Assembly: GCA_963921195.1 (NCBI GenBank)
Contig: OY992538.1
Span: forward strand, 231,377,462-231,441,461
DNA: 64,000 nucleotides
Source: Pegoplata infirma
Lineage: Eukaryota > Arthropoda > Insecta > Diptera > Anthomyiidae
Direction of reading: 5' to 3'
Part shown: positions 1 to 14,269 of the stretch, in pieces
Layout: the number at the start of each line of letters is the position of its first letter
Numbering within the stretch: position 1 is the stretch's first letter
The notes under the pieces: generated by a model
Databases searched by the model: none
Seen by the model: the letters and a program-made list of their open reading frames with translations, nothing else
Told to the model about the DNA's origin: nothing
Made by a program: the position numbers and the translations under genes

Positions 1-1150
1 TTGAGGTCATAGAAAGTACACATATGTATGTAGCCAAGGTCCAAAGCTTTCATTTGGACTTATTTTGGGCTCTTCTAACTCTAGAGCTATAAAAGGTTAA
101 AATCTTGATGCTTTTTAACTTTTTCTCAGCAATTTTCTTACTTTTACATTTGTTTAATTGACTTAAAAAGTACTTGATGAAATTAACGTCGTTCGAAGGA
201 AATCTAAAAATTAAAATCAAAATTTATCGCTTAAAGAACTGCTAAGAAAAAAAATTTATAAGACGGAGAGAGGATATGTAGTTTGAAATCTCTTAGCCCG
301 GCCGAAGGCTGTCAACGCAAAAAAACTTATAAGGAAAAAAAATGCACAAGCCGAGCGATTATTTTCAAAGCACACGAAATCAATTACTTTAAGTCCTGCT
401 ATGCAAAAAGGCTTTATAAGGTGGAGAGGATGGGTTTCATGCATGGAGTTTGAAACCCCTAAGGGCAGGCAACGCAGAAACATTTTTGAGGCAAAAAAAA
501 GTTAAGAAAAGAGTACTTAAACTTTAATACTTAATATCTTTGGTACAAGAACGATTAGAAAACCCTTAAAAATCGAAGTTAAAGCTTAAGACGTTGGCTA
601 CATACCTATATGTGTAGCCCACGTATATACTATTTTGAGATATTTATCAATTAAAAAAATATAATAAAATCGTGTTTAAGCGTTTAACGGGTTATTACAA
701 TTAATCCATATATTGAAACTTTTGAATAAAATTTCTTCAAGCTTTCGAATGACACCAATTTTATTAAAATCTAAAAAGTGCTTTTTAAGATATTTAAGAA
801 AAACATTTTGACTTTAACGACCCACCCGCCCACTCGAAAGAGGGCATGACCCCTAAAGTTTGACTGCACATTTTTACTCTGTGAGGTCCAAGGTAAAAAG
901 TTAAAATAAAAATCGCGATTTCGGTAAACTGGTTTAGTTTAAACAGTTTTTTAGTAATGTCCAAATGTTAACTAATATTAAAAAAAAAATAAAAAGTTTT
1001 TTTTTTTAACTTTGTTAGGGACTTTCCGATATTCAAGTCAAAAAAAAAAAGTACCCAAAGACATTGCACTCCCTACACGTCGAATATTTTTTTTTGTAAT
1101 AATATTGGCCCTAAAAGGCAAATTTCCCGACCCTGAAGATTTCGAAAAAG
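1..1150. other. non-coding AT-rich repeat DNA, no gene seen
   Basis: No credible coding exon is visible. The outer parts are weakly inverted: 20-37 is nearly the reverse complement of 594-613 (core TTGGCTACATAC), suggesting a decayed inverted-repeat element of about 600 bp. Inside it, two related segments (about 262-320 and 412-480) share a 'ttataag..ggagagga' start and a 'caacgcA' end, so it also holds an old internal duplication. The rest (620-1150) is A/T runs with no recognised feature. Confidence 0.4.
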
Positions 1151-1189
1151 GAAAATTTGCTCAACCCCATTCTCCATATATATATTTTT

Positions 1190-1711
1190 AAATTGTCCAA
1201 ATGTAATATAAAATTGTCCAATTGTACTTTAAATTTTTCCAAATGCATTTTTTAAATATTTTATGTAAATTCTACGTACCATATTTGAAATGCATTTGGA
1301 AAATTTTTAAATACAGTTAGACAATTTTAAAACACATTTGGATAACCAAGTTTGGTTATGTCGACGTACTGGCAAGAACCAAAGTACTTGACAAGTAGTG
1401 AATTACTTGACAAGTACGATGATACTTGACAAGTACCAGATACTTTACAAGTATCGTAGACCATTGTAATATATTTGTACTTGAATTTTTTCAAGTACAA
1501 GTATTGTAGTCTTTTATTTGATTTTTTTCTAATACTAGTAATGCATAAAATATTTAAAAAATTCTGTATACATTTTGCCCATCTATGTTTTAAAATATAT
1601 AAAGATAATTTTAAAATACATTTGATCATTTTTAAAATACATTTGGAAAATTCTAAAATGCATTTGGAAAATTCTAAAATACATTTGGAAAATTTTAAAA
1701 TACATACAGAG
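1190..1711. repeat. minisatellite and short palindrome array
   Basis: From about 1600 to 1710 a roughly 21-bp unit (consensus AAAATACATTTGGAAAATTCT) is repeated about four times, and diverged units occur back to 1195 and again after the SINE at 2060-2095. Between 1386 and 1452 the 11-bp perfect palindrome ACTTGACAAGT occurs at 1386, 1405 and 1424, with a one-base variant at 1442, at 18-19 bp spacing. A 10-bp perfect stem (TTGTACTTGA, loop ATTTTT) follows at 1475-1500. Confidence 0.65.
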
Positions 1712-2059
1712 GGTGCTGTGGCTTAGTCGTTAGCACGTTGGACTACTAGCCAGCAAGCCTGGGTTCGATTCTCAGCTTAGGCAGAATAACATTTTTTTTC
1801 AGATATTTATTAGTTTCTATTTATAACTAATATCTATTGCAGCACACTTCTTCGTTGATTAATAGCACTAAATAGCTTATATTGTTGCGATACAACAACT
1901 GTACTCAAAATTACCAACACGCGCAATTACAGTGTAGCCATACTGAAGTGCTTTCAAAATCTTTCATCTCTTTTCTATCCCCTTTCCGAAAGAAGCATCA
2001 CGGTTACATTAGTAATTGATAGGCAGAATTGCCTGAGTGTTGTTTCTTTAAAAAAAAAA
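1712..2059 (+). mobile_element. tRNA-derived SINE
   Basis: The head (1712-1782) has the internal promoter of a tRNA gene. An A-box-like stretch (TGGCTTAGTCGTTAGCACG) begins at 1719 and a B box (GGTTCGATTCT, one mismatch to the consensus) lies at 1762-1772. The T-arm stem CTGGG/CTCAG and an anticodon-like stem GTTGG/CCAGC pair, but that loop has 8 bases and the acceptor ends do not pair, so it is not a functional tRNA. An unrelated body of about 265 bp follows and ends in an A-rich tail at 2049-2059. It lies inside the 21-bp minisatellite, whose units resume after the tail. Pol III transcription with LINE-driven movement is inferred from this architecture. Confidence 0.7.
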
Positions 2060-2098
2060 TTGGAAACTTTTAAAATACAATTGGAAAACTTTAAACTA

Positions 2099-3031
2099 CG
2101 GTGGTTCGAAGCTTATTTCGTGTGAAAGATATTAGTTAGCAATCCATGCAAGTCAAAGTTTACCAAAAATAGACCTAACTATTATAAAATAAGTATTTTT
2201 GTGAAAAGTCCTGTGTATGTAATTAATCAAGCTGTAATTAAAGCTTAATGGCGTTCACATTGTGTAATTATTAAATATGCTACGAGGGTCGAAATGGAAA
2301 TTGAAATTATTGAAAGACCTTTTTTAGAAAATTTCTGAAAAATATTTCTAGGTCGATTTTATCCAAGTTCAAACATTTAAAATTTGAAAAATAGTCCAAT
2401 AGTTAATATTCATTTATTAAATAATTTTTTCAAAGACTCAAACAAAAACCAAAATTTTTAAAACACAATAGAAGAAATCCGAATTTTTCGACCTCCTTTT
2501 GACTACCAATTTTTGGTAAACAAAGAAAAGATTTAACTGTTTAACAATTTTGGTACACCTAAGTGTATAGTAATGAGATATGAAAATAATTGAAAATTTT
2601 CTTTGTTTACAAAAAATTGGTGTTCGAAACAATTGGAGGTCAACAAACTCTAATTTCTTCCACTGCATTTTACAAATTTTGACTTTCGTTTGGGTCATTG
2701 GAAAATTTATTTAATAAATAAATATAAATTATTGGACTATTTTTTAAATTTTTATTGTTTGAACTTGGACAAAATCGGCCTTAAGGTATTTTTAAGAAAT
2801 TTTCTAAAAATGATCTTTCAATAATTTCAATTTCCATTTCGACCCTCGTAGCACGTTTAACATTTGCTCAATCTGGACGCAATTAAGCTTAAATAAAAAC
2901 TTGATAAATTATCTACACAGCTCTTTTAACAGAAATACGTGTTTGATAATAATTAGGTGTATTATTGTAAGCTTTGTCTTAAATGAATTGCTAACTGATA
3001 TCGAACACACGAAATAAGCTGCGAGTCACTG
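2099..3031. mobile_element. 933-bp inverted-repeat transposon with TA target duplication
   Basis: The ends are inverted (left CGGTGGTTCGAAGCTTATTT; right, read inward, CAGTGACTCGCAGCTTATTT). Inverted similarity continues through much of each half: 2279-2425 mirrors 2700-2855 around the core TACGAGGGTCGAAATGG. TA lies on both sides (2097-2098 and 3032-3033), as for Tc1/mariner/pogo-type insertions. No transposase frame is present, so the copy is non-autonomous. It entered the minisatellite just after the SINE. Confidence 0.7.
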
Positions 3032-3039
3032 TATATAAA

Positions 3040-3316
3040 TAGACCTCCTGATTCAAAAAATGCCATTAAAATTTGTCTATCATGTTCCATTTTCGAGATA
3101 TTCGCGTTGAAAATTTAAATTTTAAAAATAACATTATGAATATTAATGCTTAAAAGTGGAGTTTAAATTTTTACAATCTGAAACCTTTTATATTTAAAAA
3201 AAAATCATAGAAAAAACGTCTCATAGTAGTGGTTTTCACGTCAGCAGTTTTTACCCTTGTAAAATTGCGAAATACAAAATTTTTACAACAAAAACATGCG
3301 ATGAAATAAAACAAAA
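3040..3316. other. AT-rich spacer, nothing recognised
   Basis: Low-complexity A/T-rich DNA between two mobile elements. The frames here are short and without coding character. Confidence 0.4.
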
Positions 3317-7208
<3,892 letters not shown>

Positions 7209-7590
7209 TATGTCTCGGAATATGAGACTTTATATACATAAAATGTCAGAATCTGAGACTTTTTCTAAACAAAAAATATCTCGGAATCTGAGACTTTTGC
7301 TATACGAAAAATGTAACAAAATCTGAGACTTTTTCTATACGAAAAATGTCTTAAGGTACCTACAGACGACGCAATATTATGTACAATATTCAATTATATT
7401 GATGGTGTGTGGGTAAGATTGACCATTGTACAATATAACCCACACACCATCAATATAATTGAATATTGTACATAATATTGCGTCGTCTGTAGGTACCTTT
7501 AGAGTCTGAGACTTTTTCCATAAGAAAAATATTTTTGAATTGATCGAAAAATGTATCAAAAACGGAGACTTTTTATATTTTTTATCGATG
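7209..7590. repeat. minisatellite of about 32 bp, split by a MITE
   Basis: Diverged direct repeats of a unit containing TCTGAGACTTTTTCTATACG followed by AAAAATGTC run from 7209 to about 7353 and resume at 7502-7575. They flank the hairpin insertion at 7354-7498. Confidence 0.7.
7354..7498. mobile_element. 145-bp hairpin MITE, PIF/Harbinger-like
   Basis: The 61-bp arms (7354-7414 and 7438-7498) are exact reverse complements of each other around a 23-bp centre. Terminal sequence is AGGTACCTACAGACG. The 3-bp direct repeat TTA flanks it (7351-7353 and 7499-7501), the target preference (TWA) known for PIF/Harbinger transposons. It has no coding capacity. Perfect arms suggest a young insertion; superfamily assignment rests on the target duplication only. 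Confidence 0.8.
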
Positions 7591-7599
7591 TCCGTCTGT

Positions 7600-8421
7600 C
7601 CGTTTTTTTTTTTAATTTTTTACGTAGCTTTATTAAGGTTCTTCTATACAAACTTTGAAAGGTGTTTTTTTCTATTTTTTTTTTCTTAAAATTCTTATAG
7701 AAAACCACTAAGAAAGTAACATACACAAATAAATACAGTTATCTCAATGGTTTCAATTATAAGTTGTACAATCAGAAAATCTTATGTTCAGTAATAATAA
7801 AGAGTGATATTTAAAAAACTAATCTGTTTCTGTACTAACAAGTTCAGATGAAAAATGCATATTATTTATATATTATAAAAATGAAAATTTCAAAATTAAA
7901 AAAAGTTTTGTTCAAATAATACAATAAATAATTATTTATAAATAATATAATTTAAAAGTTCTTCAAAGCGTCAATAATGAGTGTCTTTTTATTAAAAATA
8001 TTTAATATCTTTCTAGTGTTTCCATAATTCAGCAAAATAAATTTAAAAAGAAAAATTTAGAATTCATCAAATAAAATATATTTTTTAATAGTGTAAAAAT
8101 CAAAATTTTATAATCCTATTAAAAAAAATCTCATTAAAATCACAAAAAAAAGTGATAAATAGAAGAGATCGTCAAAAAATAAAAAAAAAATGAGAAAGAG
8201 TCAAATCAAGTGTTTATTTTCTATAAAAAAATAACAAAATCGATTTCATATTAATATTAAGAAAATATTAATACTCTCTGGTACGCATAAAAAAAATCAA
8301 TTACGTTAAATGTTCGTACAGGTGTTTATCATCAAGCAACAGTCCCAAATAACAAGATTTCTAAAAAATCGCACAAAATGACACGATTTAACAACATCAA
8401 CAACAACACGAATGCGAATGA
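7600..8421. other. fl(2)d upstream or intronic DNA
   Basis: AT-rich sequence with no transposon ends recognised and no conserved exon found. The region should be the 5' flank or an intron of fl(2)d, because the first exon seen at 8686 starts inside a codon. Low-complexity A/T runs dominate. Confidence 0.4.
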
Positions 8422-8434
8422 ATGCATAGTATTG
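8422..8434 (+). CDS. fl(2)d: candidate alternative first coding exon of fl(2)d
   Basis: ATG CAT AGT ATT G is followed by a possible donor GTATGA (8435). Joined to the exon at 8686 (starting AT) it restores the split Asp codon and gives Met-His-Ser-Ile-Asp-Glu-Ile-Glu. A TGA lies directly upstream in frame, so any coding would begin here. The intron would be 251 bp. It would give a protein lacking the roughly 55 or more N-terminal residues found in WTAP. This is inference from frame and splice sites only; the true upstream exon may be elsewhere. Confidence 0.25.
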
Positions 8435-8685
8435 GTATGATTTCGTATTATGTTTTTAACCCACAAAAAAAAAAATCAAACTATATTTGTTTTTATATTT
8501 ATGTTTATAACCAATTTATTATACTTTTTTGAATAAAAAAGCAATACAAAAACACATTAATAAATATTATTAATTGTTTGTAATGCTTTTTTTTTGCAAT
8601 GTTAATTTATGTGTGTGTTGTCGATTAATTATGCATTTAAATTTATATTAATATTAATTTTTAAAATTTCTTTTTCACAAATTAG

Positions 8686-10175
8686 ATGAAATTGAGAGTC
8701 TCAAATTGGAACAAACTCGCCTTACACAACAATGTGCTGATGCTCAGAGACGTGAAAAGATACTCATGCGAAGATTGGCTAATAAGGAACAAGAATTTCA
8801 AGATTATGTGGTAAGTTTTATTTATTTTTTTTTGCAGAAAATATAATTGTTAACAATTTTTATTTTCTTTCATTCCGAACAGAGTCAAATAGCTGAATAT
8901 AAAGCAGCTCAGGCTCCTTCTGCTGTTGCCTTGAGATCGGCTTTATTAGATCCGGCTGTTAATTTATTATTTGAGAAACTCAAAAAAGAACTTAAAGCCA
9001 CAAAGGCTAAGTTGGAAGAAACCCAAAATGAATTGTCAGCCTGGAAATTTACACCTGATTCAAATACCGGCAAACGTCTAATGGCAAAATGTCGCTTATT
9101 GTATCAAGAAAATGAAGAACTAGGTAAAATGACCTCTAATGGACGTTTGGCCAAATTGGAAACTGAATTGGCTATGCAAAAAAGTTTCAGTGAAGAAGTT
9201 AAAAAATCACAATCAGGTAAATATTATTAAAAAAAAAATTAATAACAAAAAACAAATTAAAATGTCTTTTTATCTGTTTCTCTTGAAGAACTTGACGATT
9301 TTCTTCAGGAACTTGATGAAGATGTTGAGGGTATGCAAAGTACTATATTATTTTTGCAACAAGAATTAAAAACTACTAAAGATCAAATACAAATATTGGA
9401 AAAAGAGAATTATCAATTAAAGACGGGTGTAACAACAAATACAAACGAAGATGAAGATCAAACCACTAAAGTCAAAACAGAAGAAGAACAAATCATTGCT
9501 ACAGAATGTCTGGAAAGTGATAAAATAGCAGCATTAAATGGCTGTACAACCACCACCGCCACCTACAGTAGTAATATAACACCAACGATTATAACACCAA
9601 CAGCCGTTAATGAACAGAAATTAATATCATTAGAACCAAAAGAAGATAATGCATGTATACGAACCAACATAATTCCAACAACAACAACAGCGACGACAAC
9701 GGCATATTTTAATGGTAACGAAGAAACACCAACGGAAATAACTCATGAAGGAAATGGTGGCGCTATAGGAGCAAAATTACGAACAGTGGCCTCAAGAAAA
9801 CGTAACTATGAATGTGAGACTGCCTTAGATAGTAGTAGCAATATAACACATACACCTGTTGTTGCTGTGGTTGCTTCGCCTAGAACTTTGCCGCCTAAAA
9901 AATCAAAGTTACGAGTAGTAGCACCAGTGATAAGACCCCCGGTGCAAACAATTGATGAAAATGATATTTTAATGACCCAGGTAAACCCAAATATTGTTGA
10001 CAATGCCGTAGATGGTATGGCTAATGAAGAATTATCGTCTATAAATGATAATGCCACAAATAATGATGCTGCTTCCACTGTTCCGGTCGAAGGTGTTGTT
10101 GCCCAGCGTATTATGACCCGACGAAGATCAGTAAGATTAAATGGTGGCAGTAATGGGGGTGATAGCAATCATTGA
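8686..10175 (+). CDS. fl(2)d: fl(2)d (WTAP orthologue), C-terminal three coding exons
   Basis: This is a nuclear subunit of the m6A methyltransferase complex. In Drosophila it works with Mettl3/Mettl14, Virilizer and others, and is needed for Sex-lethal and transformer splicing. Exons are 8686-8810 (acceptor ATTAG, donor GTAAGT), 8883-9216 (acceptor AACAG, donor GTAAAT) and 9289-10175 (acceptor TGAAG, stop TGA). Phases join exactly: Asp is split before exon 1, and Glu is split between exons 2 and 3. About 448 residues are visible. WTAP signatures include RRLANKEQEFQDY, LLDPAVNLLFEKL, ETQNELSAWKFTPDS, KRLMAKCRLLYQENEELG and EDVEGMQSTILFLQQEL, in a long coiled coil. After about residue 190 the tail is Thr/Asn/Ala-rich and poorly conserved, with basic patches PPKKSKLR and TRRRSVRL that could be nuclear-localisation signals. 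The N-terminal exon(s), which in WTAP face the catalytic subunits, are not found. Confidence 0.96.
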
Positions 10176-10930
10176 ACATAAACAACACATACACAAAATT
10201 AAAACCCCCTTCTATTCAAATGGCAACAATAATACATACTATTATTATATTGTATATCATTAATATTATAAACACAACAAAAATTATGCAAATACTGTTA
10301 AAATTTTTTATAGTTTTATTATTATTTTTTTTTTATATTTTCTTTTTATTTTAAGTAATTTCATTTTTGCTGAAATACTTGAACACACAGCTAGCTCCTC
10401 ATTATAAAATAATTTAAAAAATAAACTCTATATAATTACTCATTTTTAGGCAATATTTTGTATTAAAATACATATTTTTTAGAGTTCACTTCAGTATCGC
10501 TAATATACTTTACTACTCTTTTTATTGAAATTTTTGCATTATATGTTGAGGAAATATGCAGCGATTTTTTTATTATTTTATTTAAAGAACACAATTTTTT
10601 TAATTGTAATTAACTTTTAGACTTGATTGCGTTAATAAACTTAAAAACAAAATATATTATAAATTAAACAAGAAAATAAAAAAATATTTTTTTCAATAAA
10701 TTTAAAATTATTGATCAATTAAAAATTGATTACTTTTTTAGTTTAGTTATAATTATTTTTTATAGAAATTATATTTATAGAGTTTGAGAGAAACGAAACA
10801 AACGTAAGAAAAAAAAACAATAAAAACAAAAAAAAAAATTATTAAAAATCTTTTAATTAATACAAATTTTGCTATGTAAAATTAATTTATTAACGTATTT
10901 TTAAATTAAACTTTGTTTAAATTAAATACA
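10176..10930 (+). other. fl(2)d: fl(2)d 3' UTR with possible poly(A) signals
   Basis: AT-rich sequence follows the stop codon. AATAAA occurs at 10420-10425, 10634-10639 and 10695-10700, so alternative 3' ends are possible. No repeat element was recognised up to about 10930. Confidence 0.55.
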
Positions 10931-11301
10931 ACAGGGACATTTTTTTAATTGGTTAATAGGAGGTTAATAGATAAACAAAGACAACTATTTAAGACGTTGC
11001 AGTTGAGAACACTGGAAACAAATGCAATTTGTGAAACATCTGAATGACGGCAGAATCTCTAATAATACCATCACGCTTTTGTAAGGGCATTCGCCCTTAT
11101 TTTAGTGAAAAATACACTGTGCGACAGCCCAAATCGGCGGTGGTTCTAATTACCGGAAAAAATTATATCGGTGAAAAAAAAAATTTCGTATCGCTGAGTT
11201 TTGCTGGGTTAGCTCTACACAGAAAACAATTTTAGGAGAAAAACTTTTAATTCAAAATTTTAAAAAGTTCATTTCATTTAATCATATTTTTTATTGATAT
11301 A
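10931..11301. other. intergenic spacer
   Basis: Short frames only, nothing recognised. It separates the fl(2)d 3' end from the transposon cluster. Confidence 0.4.
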
Positions 11302-11554
11302 CAGTTGAACCTGTTTTTTACCTCTATTAACCGTGCTTTAAATCTACTATCCGTGCAATTCATACATGTACGAGCATATTGTATTTTTTGTTATTGTTTT
11401 TACCTCTATTAACCGTGCTTTACCTCTATTATCCGTGCAATATATTCACGAACATATACAAATGTAGAAAAATATATAACCTATATTAACCGAGTTTTTC
11501 GATTATCCGTGCTAAGTCCGGTCCCGTGCAACCCGGATAATCGAGGTTCAACTG
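11302..11554. mobile_element. 253-bp pogo/Tigger-like MITE
   Basis: Terminal inverted repeats are CAGTTGAACCT at the left and, read inward, CAGTTGAACCTCGATTATCC at the right. TA flanks both ends (11300-11301 and 11555-11556). Inside are repeated 'acctctattaaccgtgc' and 'ctattatccgtgcaat' motifs, internal copies of the subterminal sequence. CAGTTGA termini with TA duplication fit the pogo/Tigger branch of Tc1/mariner. There is no coding capacity. Confidence 0.75.
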
Positions 11555-12829
11555 TAATTACATTTTTTAATTGATTTCCCAAATTTTAGTAATTTTCATG
11601 ATAGGTGCAAAATCAACTAAAATAGTAACTGATATAATCATTTTTCATTCGAAAATACCAGAATTTGACACCAAATTCTTGGTTGGAAAATGGGGAGTGG
11701 GACAGATGAGGTTAAAATTGGGGGGTAGAAACTCCCCAGGCAGAAAAATACGAATGGGAGAACGCTGGCAAAGTACCTTTTATGGTCGAGCATCACTATG
11801 GGAAAGCATCACAGTTTAGTACTCTCCCAGCGTCCAAAATGATAACCACGGTAAACGGTATGCCGTTACTATTTTAAAGCGCTTTGAAAGCGCTTTAAAA
11901 ACAAAAAATATGGTACTATTATAGCACTTTTAGAACAAAAAATGGGACGTATCTAAACTGTATACATAAGTCCATAAGACACAACTTTTTTTGGTGTTTA
12001 TTTGAATAAAGAAATTTATTAAATTAGGATAAAAAATTTATTGACTCGTTTATTAGGAAAAAAAAAAATTGAACAAACTTTGAACAATTTTCTTAGTCCC
12101 GAAAAAAATTTGTTTGCAGTTTTCTTTGCGTTTTGGAATAAAAAATTTATTAAAAATGCTTTTAGGAAAAAATTTGGAAAGTCCCTGGTGTATTGAACCG
12201 AAACGGGTATGTATCCGGAGTTTAAGGGTGATGTATCCGGAGTTTTAGACACTTCATAATGAAAGAAACAGGTGTTTTTACATAAAAGGTGTCAAGTTTG
12301 TAATATGTAGGTCATTGTGTATAAGTGACATATCATGAGAACTATCAAAGACCGGCCACTTATCCTGCAGTGAAATAAAAAAATTCCAATTGTTATGAAA
12401 ATTAATAAATTTTAATAAAAAATTTATACTTTGAACCAAGGATGGGTACCAATTCGATAAAAGTATTGGTATTGGTATTGGTTTTTAAAATTATATTAGT
12501 ATTGGTATAGGTATTGGTTTTCATTTTTTGTTGAATTGGTATAGGTTTCGGTATTGGTTTTGAATTATTTAGGTATTGGGTATTGGTATTGGTTTTAGCC
12601 TCGAATCGGTATCGGTTTTTAATAAGTATTGGTATTTATCTTATATCGGTTTTGGTATTTGTATGCAAAAGGTTTTGTCGTTAATATTAATTAATTTAAC
12701 GTATTATTAATATTAACCCCCCACAGTGCACACTGGGGCGAGATGGTAGGTTTTTTGGCCAAAAGTCTCTACAGGTCGTAAATGTTAACCAATTTTTTTG
12801 AAATTCAGAATATAAGCCTATATTAAGGT

Positions 12830-13930
12830 AATAAATAAGTGCCTTGAAAGTTTTTGAAATCGGACCTACAAGGAAACTATTTCAGGGTGGACACTTCATT
12901 TTAAATAAAATTTACAGATGTTATAGATCAATGGTTCCCAACCTTTTTTACGTCACGCCCCACTTTTAAGTTAAAAAAAATGCCTTGTCCCCCCTACACT
13001 AAAGAAAAATTTAATAATTTTTCTAATTTTTGTTTCTAATGAAAAATTACTACTGGTTTAGCAAAGTTTTTGTAAAATAAGCATTTAAACTGAGTTTTTA
13101 GTAAAAACTTTTAACAATTTACAAAATTTCTGTAGTTAATTTTGCTAAAAAAAAGAGTTTTTGTGGTTAATTTGACTAAAAAAAATCTTGAAAATTTGCT
13201 CGTTGCCCCCCTGGAACCTTCAAATTGCCCCCCAGTGGGGCGAGAATCAAAGGTTGGGAACCATTGTTATAGATGAAACAAATGAAGAGAAACTTGTCTT
13301 TTGTTTATGTATCTGAATTAGAGGTGGTCTGTGGTCCCGTAATTTGCGTGACTCAAAAAACCACGTGATTCAGGCGAGAGCGATTTTTATTTAAATCACG
13401 TGGTTATAGAGTTATTTTCATTTAAATTAAGTACTATATTAGGGTAATAAATAAGTGACTTGAAACTTTTTGAAATCGAACCTACAAGGAAACTGTTTCA
13501 GGGTGGACACTTAATTTTTAACAAAATTTACAGATGTTATAGATGAATCAAATGAAGAGGCACTTGCCTTTTGTTTAAGTATTTGAATTGGAGATGGTCT
13601 CTGGTCCCGTGATTCACGCGTGAGCGTGAGTGATTTTCATTTAAATCATTTGGTTATAGAGTGATTTTCATTTAAGTCAAGTAACTATATTAAGGTAATT
13701 AATAAGTGCCTTGAAACTTTTTGGATTCAGACCTACAAGGAAACTTTTTCAAGGGTGGACACTTCATTTTAAATAAAATTTACAGATGTTATAGATTGAA
13801 CAAATGAAAAGACACTTGTCTCTTGTTTATGTATTTGAATTGGAGATGGTCGCTGGTCCCGTGATTTGCGTGACTCAAAAAAGTGATTTTCATTTAAATC
13901 ACGTGATAGTGAGTTGAAAAATTCTGATTG
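12830..13930. repeat. three tandem copies of a roughly 255-bp unit
   Basis: Units start near 12836, 13442 and 13694, each with 'ggtaatAAATAAGTG', 'ACCTACAAGGAAACT', 'GGTGGACACTT' and 'ACAGATGTTATAGAT'. The first unit is longer only because of the hAT MITE at 12929-13266. Their distal part (CGTGATTCACGCGTGAG types) resembles the GTGAG-rich elements at 24240 and 54909. Confidence 0.75.
12929..13266. mobile_element. 338-bp hAT MITE with proven empty site
   Basis: Inverted termini CAATGGTTCCCAACCTTTTT (left) and, read inward at the right, CAATGGTTCCCAACCTTTGA. The 8-bp duplication TTATAGAT (12921-12928 and 13267-13274) fits hAT. The next tandem unit reads ACAGATGTTATAGATGAA without the insert, giving the pre-insertion site. 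Confidence 0.85.
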
Positions 13931-14269
13931 AGTGTCCAGAGAGTGAGTCGAATTTTTGCGTGAGGGATGTTTTTTTTTTTTTTTGAAAAGCCTCTTTAAA
14001 AAAAAATATATATTTTTTAGCAGTATTTGCATTCAGAATGAAGTCAAACTTTAAACTAAATAGTACATGCTTAACCAATTTTTGACAAAGATTCATTTTT
14101 TTTTTTTGGAAAAAGGTACCTATTTAGTAAAATTAGCACCGGCTGATCTCAAAACTCTTGTAAAAAAATTTTAATGTTCCGTTATTCCAGAAAAGCCTGT
14201 ATTTCAACTTTTTATGCAATTTTAATATTTGGATTTATTTGCTATTTTATTAATTTATTTCGTTATTTT

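Noticed and set aside
1712..1782. Functional tRNA gene
   Set aside because: Acceptor arms do not pair and the anticodon loop has 8 bases; a SINE body and A-tail follow.
9806..10168. 120-codon minus-strand frame antisense to fl(2)d
   Set aside because: A shadow of the real coding exon on the plus strand.
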